Below, in pieces: positions 6,943 to 9,931 of a stretch of 9,931 nucleotides of DNA. The position numbers and the translations under genes were made by a program. Each line of letters starts with the position of its first letter. Position 1 is the stretch's first letter. The notes beneath the pieces are model-generated. The model saw nothing but the letters and a program-made list of their open reading frames with translations, made no database searches and was not told the origin of the DNA. Source of the DNA: JBELMB01 sp042088665 (GTDB taxonomy: Bacteria; Pseudomonadota; Alphaproteobacteria; Rhodobacterales; Rhodobacteraceae); NCBI GenBank assembly GCA_042088665.1, contig JBELMB010000187.1, positions 1-9,931 of the forward strand, given 5' to 3'.

Positions 6943-7868
6943 AGCTGGCTCCGGACTTTGGGGTCGATCCAGGCGTAGGCCAGATCAAGCATCAGGTTCA
7001 GCGCAAAGGTGAGCAGGCTGTACAGGATGGCAAGGCCCAGAAGCATGGAATAGTCCCGGCTGTAGGCCCCGTCGATAAAGTCCTGTCCGATGCCGCCGGT
7101 GGAAAAGAACACGTCGATGAAGACGGATCCCGTGATCATGTAGACAAAGACCGGTCCCATGTAGGTGATCACCGGCAAGAGCGCGGGTTTCAGCGCATGT
7201 CGCCAGAGGATCACCCGCTCTGGCAGGCCCTTGGCCCGCGCGGTGAGAATGTACGGCGCGTTGAGCGTTTCCAGCAGCGAGCCGCGGGTCAACCGGGCGA
7301 CCCCCGCCATGTAAGAGGTGCCAAGTGCGATGGCGGGCATGATGATGTATTGCCATTGCCCCCCGTTCCAGCCGCCACCGGGCAAAAGCCCCCATGACAG
7401 GGTGAAGAGCAGAACGAGGATCGGGGCCAGCACGAAATTGGGAAAGATCTGGCTGAAGATCGCCAGCCCGGTCATCAGGTAGTCCCAGAGGCTGTTGTGT
7501 CTGAGGGCAGCAACGATGCCCAGCGGGATGCCGCAGACCAGCACAAAGACCGCCGACCAAAAGCCATAGGTGAGCGTGACGGGAAATCCCTGCACGATGA
7601 CTTCGTTCACCGTGCGGTCTTTTTGGGCAAAGCTGGGTCCGAAATCGAAATGAAAGACGATGTTCTTGATGTAGGTCCAAAGCTGCACATACAGCGGCTG
7701 ATCCATGCCATAGCGTTCAAGGACATTGGCCATGACCGCGGGGGGCAGCGGCTTTTCCGAAGTGAACGGGCCACCCGGGGCGAGGCGCATCAGGTAGAAG
7801 GCAAAGATGATCAGGATCAGCAAGGTCGGCAGGATCATCAAAAGCCGACGCAGAGTGTAGTTGAACAT
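6939..7868 (-). CDS. oppB: Oligopeptide ABC transporter permease OppB
   Basis: This 309-residue inner-membrane permease is the partner of OppC. The first membrane helix, about 9-29, starts right after MFNYTLRRLL, the normal N-terminus of the family; further helices lie at about 100-121, 130-156, 174-192, 230-252 and 275-300. The EAA-type loop is at about 204-228 (YILTARAKGLPERVILWRHA) and contacts the ATPases. ERYGMDQPLYVQ (51-62) and the C-terminal DPKVR are also OppB/DppB hallmarks. ATG at 7866-7868 is preferred over an in-frame TTG 48 bases upstream, because that extension matches no family sequence. The ribosome-binding site is poor (AAGG about 10 bases before the ATG), and the ATG shares one base with the TGA of a possible small ORF, so oppB may depend on upstream translation. 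Confidence 0.94.
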   Translation of the reverse strand: MFNYTLRRLLMILPTLLILIIFAFYLMRLAPGGPFTSEKPLPPAVMANVLERYGMDQPLYVQLWTYIKNIVFHFDFGPSFAQKDRTVNEVIVQGFPVTLTYGFWSAVFVLVCGIPLGIVAALRHNSLWDYLMTGLAIFSQIFPNFVLAPILVLLFTLSWGLLPGGGWNGGQWQYIIMPAIALGTSYMAGVARLTRGSLLETLNAPYILTARAKGLPERVILWRHALKPALLPVITYMGPVFVYMITGSVFIDVFFSTGGIGQDFIDGAYSRDYSMLLGLAILYSLLTFALNLMLDLAYAWIDPKVRSQL

Positions 7869-8038
7869 CAGGCGCGGGCCTTTTCGTTCGGAGAGCGCAG
7901 GCAACAGCGCTGGCAAGACAGGTGCGCAGCGTCAACAGGTTTCAAGTTACGGCCCCTTGTGTCTTCCCGGATCTTCTTCTGGCCGGTCTTCCACTGCCCG
8001 GTCTTCCACGGCTTGGCAATCCATGCGCAGTCATCCAT
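7868..8038 (-). CDS. Possible small ORF (56 codons) coupled to oppB, unrecognised
   Basis: An ATG frame on the minus strand from 8038 runs to a TGA at 7868-7870 whose last base is the first base of the oppB ATG (TGATG), a common arrangement for translational coupling. The product would begin MDDCAWIAKPWKTGQW and contain an internal repeat WKTGQ-WKTGQ made by the 15-base direct repeat, then a basic stretch (KKIRED) and a Cys-rich stretch (SCQRCC). No family is recognised and there is no signal peptide or membrane helix. Third-position G/C content is lower than in the flanking genes, and no clear ribosome-binding site precedes the ATG. It may be a leader ORF for oppB, or simply an open frame in a non-coding spacer; the latter is somewhat more likely. 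Confidence 0.25.
   Translation of the reverse strand: MDDCAWIAKPWKTGQWKTGQKKIREDTRGRNLKPVDAAHLSCQRCCLRSPNEKARA
7967..8009. repeat. 12-base direct repeats CCGGTCTTCCAC with a degenerate third copy
   Basis: CCGGTCTTCCAC occurs exactly at 7983-7994 and 7998-8009 (15-base period), and a degenerate copy (CCGGATCTTCTT) starts at 7967, 16 bases upstream. On the opp-sense strand the unit reads GTGGAAGACCGG. A 15-base period preserves reading frame, so it may be an in-frame repeat in the small ORF, or sites for a DNA- or RNA-binding protein in the oppA-oppB spacer. Confidence 0.65.
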
Positions 8039-8060
8039 GGGCGGACCGGTGAAGGCGCGC

Positions 8061-8084
8061 TGGGATCAAAGCCCCGGCTTCCCA
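8061..8084 (-). other. Second, weaker stem-loop in the oppA-oppB spacer
   Basis: TGGG (8061-8064) can pair with CCCA (8081-8084), and AAGC (8069-8072) with GCTT (8077-8080) over a 4-base loop, leaving a 4-base bulge on one side. It lies downstream of the strong hairpin in the opp transcript and may add to a structured intercistronic region. Alone it is weak evidence. Confidence 0.3.
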
Positions 8085-8114
8085 CCTGCGACATCGCCCC
8101 CCCGCGGGCCAGAC

Positions 8115-8146
8115 GGCCCACCCGCCCCGAGAAGGGCAAGCGGGCC
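8115..8146 (-). terminator. Strong intercistronic hairpin after oppA (attenuator or 3'-end stabiliser)
   Basis: Nine bases after the oppA stop the minus-strand RNA can form a continuous 13-bp stem (8134-8146 with 8115-8127) and a 6-base loop. Ten pairs are G-C and three are G-U; on the opposite strand those three would be A-C mismatches, so the structure is complete only in the oppA-sense RNA. No U-run follows, so it is not a classic intrinsic terminator. By analogy with hairpins after binding-protein genes in other ABC operons (malE-malF REP is the known case), it probably protects oppA mRNA or lowers expression of oppBCDF, giving excess binding protein. Function is inferred. Confidence 0.65.
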
Positions 8147-8155
8147 AGGCGCGTC

Positions 8156-9772
8156 TCACTCCGCGACCTTGTAGAGGTTCTTGGAATACCAGGTCTGTTC
8201 GACATTGCCGACGGGCCAGCCCTGAATGGCGTCATTCAGCATCATGTTGGTCGCATAGTGGTAGATCGGGATCACCGGCATCTCCTCCGCGAGGATCTGT
8301 TCCACCTGCTCATACAACGGCCCGGCCTCTTGCGATGACTTTGCCTGCGTCATCAGGGCATCGACCGTCGCGTTGGAATATTTGCCGTCGTTGTAGCCCG
8401 AGGGCGAGGTCAGCAGATCGAGGAAGGTGGAGGCCTCGTTGTAGTCCCCGCACCACGCGCCCCGGGCCAGCTCGAACCCCTGGTTGCCGCGGGTTTCCAG
8501 AAAGACCTTCCATTCCTTGTTTTCCAGCGTCACTTCGATGCCCAGCTTCTGTTTCCACATCTGGCTGGCGACGATGCCGATTTGCTGGTGCGCCTCTGAC
8601 GTGTTGTAGAGATAGGTGAACGACAGGTCGTCGCCGTCGGGGCCATACCCGGCTTCTGCCAGCAAGGCGCGTGCCTTTTCGTCCCGCTCGGACTGGGTCA
8701 TGGTGCCATAGGCCACATCCGGCACGTCGAAATCATCGGTGGCCCCGGGGGTGAAGGTATAGGCCGGAAACTGGCCGCCTTGCAGCACGGCATCCGTGAT
8801 CACGTTGCGGTCAAGCGCATAGGCCAGCGCCTGTCGCACACGCACATCCTGAAACGCCTCCGGCCCACTGTCGAGGTTGAAGGTCATGTAGTAGTTGCAC
8901 AGGCGCGGCAGGGCATAGGCTTCTTCGGGGAACTCTTCCTTCAGGGTGGGATACTGGCCCGCGGGGATCTCTGTCTTGTCGACCTCTCCGGCGCGCCAGC
9001 GGGTCAGCGCCTGCCCATCGTCGCCGATCACCAGCGTCACCACTTCGTCCAGAACGGTGCTGTCGTTGTCCCAATACATCACGTTGCGCGCCCGGGCAGA
9101 GCGTTCCTTGGGCACGTGCTCTGTCAGCACGAAGGCGCCATTGGAGACCATGTTGCCCGGCCGCGTCCATGCGCGGCCATGCGCCTCGATTGCCCATTTT
9201 GGTGCCGGGAAGGTGGTCGCGTGGCTGACCATCTTGGCAAAATAGGGCAGGGGCTGGCTGAGTTGCACCACCAGCGTCGTGTCATCCGGGGCCGCGACGC
9301 CAAGCGCGCTGGGCGGCATCTCTCCGGCGATGATGGCAGCGCCGTTCTGGATCGACATCAACTCCATGTACCACGCGTAGGGCGAGGCCAGTTCCGGGTC
9401 CACGGCGCGCTGCCAGCCATAGACAAAATCCCCGGCGGTCACCGGTTTGCCGTCGGACCACTTTGCAGTGTCGCGCAACGTAAAGGTGTAGGTCATGTTG
9501 TCGTCGCTGACCGTGTGGCTCAGCGCGACACCGGGCACGATCGCGCCGCTGGCGTCCTGATTGTAGAGCCCCTCAAAGAGATCACGCACCACCTCGGAGC
9601 CATTCACGTCTTCGACAACCTGCGGGTCAAAAGAGGAAAACTCGTCCAGCACCCGGTAGGTAAAGGTCTGGGTGTCCGCCAGAACAGTGCCCTCTGGCAC
9701 ATCCGCCGCGAGCGCGGCCGTGGTCAGCATGCTGCTGAGCAGCAGGGATGGAATCATGGATCGCTTTGGCAT
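8156..9772 (-). CDS. oppA: Periplasmic oligopeptide-binding protein OppA
   Basis: This 538-residue family-5 solute-binding protein delivers peptides to OppBC. A Sec signal peptide is clear: MPKR, a hydrophobic core, and ALA-AD with likely cleavage after Ala22; there is no lipobox cysteine, so it should be a free periplasmic protein. Similarity to E. coli OppA is strong: KWSDGKPVTAGDFVYGWQR (104-122) and AWTRPGNMVSNGAF (201-214). Cys292 and Cys441 match the E. coli disulfide pair (mature 271/417). Asp443 matches Asp419, which binds the peptide amino terminus, and Arg428, Arg437 and His395 match Arg404, Arg413 and His371, which bind carboxyl termini of peptides of different length. This favours real oligopeptides as ligand. 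The start at 9772 is chosen for its signal peptide and GGGGAG site; longer in-frame starts (9784, 9880) lack both. It is first gene of opp, followed by a hairpin-bearing spacer. Confidence 0.95.
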   Translation of the reverse strand: MPKRSMIPSLLLSSMLTTAALAADVPEGTVLADTQTFTYRVLDEFSSFDPQVVEDVNGSEVVRDLFEGLYNQDASGAIVPGVALSHTVSDDNMTYTFTLRDTAKWSDGKPVTAGDFVYGWQRAVDPELASPYAWYMELMSIQNGAAIIAGEMPPSALGVAAPDDTTLVVQLSQPLPYFAKMVSHATTFPAPKWAIEAHGRAWTRPGNMVSNGAFVLTEHVPKERSARARNVMYWDNDSTVLDEVVTLVIGDDGQALTRWRAGEVDKTEIPAGQYPTLKEEFPEEAYALPRLCNYYMTFNLDSGPEAFQDVRVRQALAYALDRNVITDAVLQGGQFPAYTFTPGATDDFDVPDVAYGTMTQSERDEKARALLAEAGYGPDGDDLSFTYLYNTSEAHQQIGIVASQMWKQKLGIEVTLENKEWKVFLETRGNQGFELARGAWCGDYNEASTFLDLLTSPSGYNDGKYSNATVDALMTQAKSSQEAGPLYEQVEQILAEEMPVIPIYHYATNMMLNDAIQGWPVGNVEQTWYSKNLYKVAE

Positions 9773-9931
9773 TGGTCTCCCCATCGGTTGTGTGTCGCTT
9801 TGTGGAAGCCTGTGCCATTCCGGCCCGCATGGAAAGAGATTTTGCACATCGGCAGGTGATGGGCCGTTGCCTGCCCACAAAACATCAGGGATCCGGTCGG
9901 GTGCGCGGCGTGATATCCCGGGAACAGGTGC
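9773..9931 (-). promoter_or_regulatory. oppA upstream region (ribosome-binding site; promoter not resolved)
   Basis: On the minus strand GGGGAG (9777-9782) lies 4 bases before the oppA ATG and sets its start. The rest of the 159 bases to the window edge holds no gene and presumably carries the opp promoter and its controls. No convincing -35/-10 pair could be picked by eye. A TCCCGGGA palindrome (9916-9923) is present near the edge, and the true control region may extend beyond it. Confidence 0.5.

Noticed and set aside
5036..6988. 650-residue minus-strand open frame that would fuse an N-terminal half to OppD
   Set aside because: The N-terminal half runs through oppC in another frame and is Arg/Gly/Cys-rich with no family likeness; OppD begins at 6010 with a normal N-terminus and ATGA overlap.
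7914..7916. TTG start for oppB giving 16 extra residues
   Set aside because: The added residues do not resemble OppB N-termini, which start just before the RRLL-type basic/hydrophobic transition found at 7868.
7967..8009. Repeats as a CRISPR array
   Set aside because: Units are only 12 bases with 3-4 base gaps, not 24-40 base repeats with unique spacers, and no cas genes are present.
7942..8235. 97-residue minus-strand frame across the oppA 3' end and spacer
   Set aside because: It overlaps the oppA C-terminus in another frame and has a Ser/Arg/Pro-rich shadow-like composition.
9804..9817. TGGCAC followed by TTCC as a sigma-54 promoter for oppA
   Set aside because: The -24 element matches but the -12 element lacks the required GC at the correct spacing.
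8780..9859. Plus-strand open frame of 359 residues opposite oppA
   Set aside because: Antisense to a strongly supported oppA; composition is typical of a shadow frame and no motif was seen. The same applies to the plus-strand frames at 301-1062, 3000-3953 and 5249-6058.

Overview
The window looks like part of a chromosome of a high-GC alphaproteobacterium, most likely from the Rhodobacteraceae (roseobacter-type). The reasons are strong G/C bias at third codon positions, tightly packed genes, and a mix of peptide ABC transport, IlvD/EDD dehydratase, phytanoyl-CoA-dioxygenase-like and RraA-like genes of the kind common in marine heterotrophs. The organism is inferred from style only; no rRNA, tRNA or other taxonomic marker is present.

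Layout. Nearly everything is transcribed right to left (minus strand). From the right edge: oppA, a periplasmic oligopeptide-binding protein; a structured 287-base spacer; then oppB-oppC-oppD-oppF, two permeases and two ATPases joined by three successive 4-base start/stop overlaps. A 360-base non-coding gap follows, then a second minus-strand group: an IlvD/EDD-family sugar-acid-type dehydratase, an Fe(II)/2-oxoglutarate dioxygenase of the PhyH family, and an RraA-like protein that may be an aldolase or decarboxylase. At the extreme left the last 35 codons of a plus-strand gene run in from outside, converging on the RraA-like gene; its tail resembles tripartite tricarboxylate transporter (TctC/Bug) binding proteins.

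How it fits together. OppABCDF is a complete importer, and OppA keeps the residues that bind peptide termini in Escherichia coli OppA. The three enzymes read like a short catabolic route: oxidative modification of a substrate by the dioxygenase, dehydration of a polyhydroxy acid to a 2-keto-3-deoxy acid, and C-C cleavage or decarboxylation by the RraA-like protein. That route is inference. Whether importer and enzymes serve one substrate is not settled, because a 360-base gap separates them and no regulator gene lies in the window.

Non-coding structure of interest: a 13-bp hairpin just after the oppA stop that contains three G-U pairs, so it is fully paired only in the RNA made in the oppA direction; 12-base direct repeats and a possible 56-codon ORF coupled to oppB in the same spacer; several inverted repeats in the oppF-dehydratase gap; and three perfectly phased 11-base tandem units between the two convergent genes at the left. 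No mobile element, CRISPR array or RNA gene was seen.
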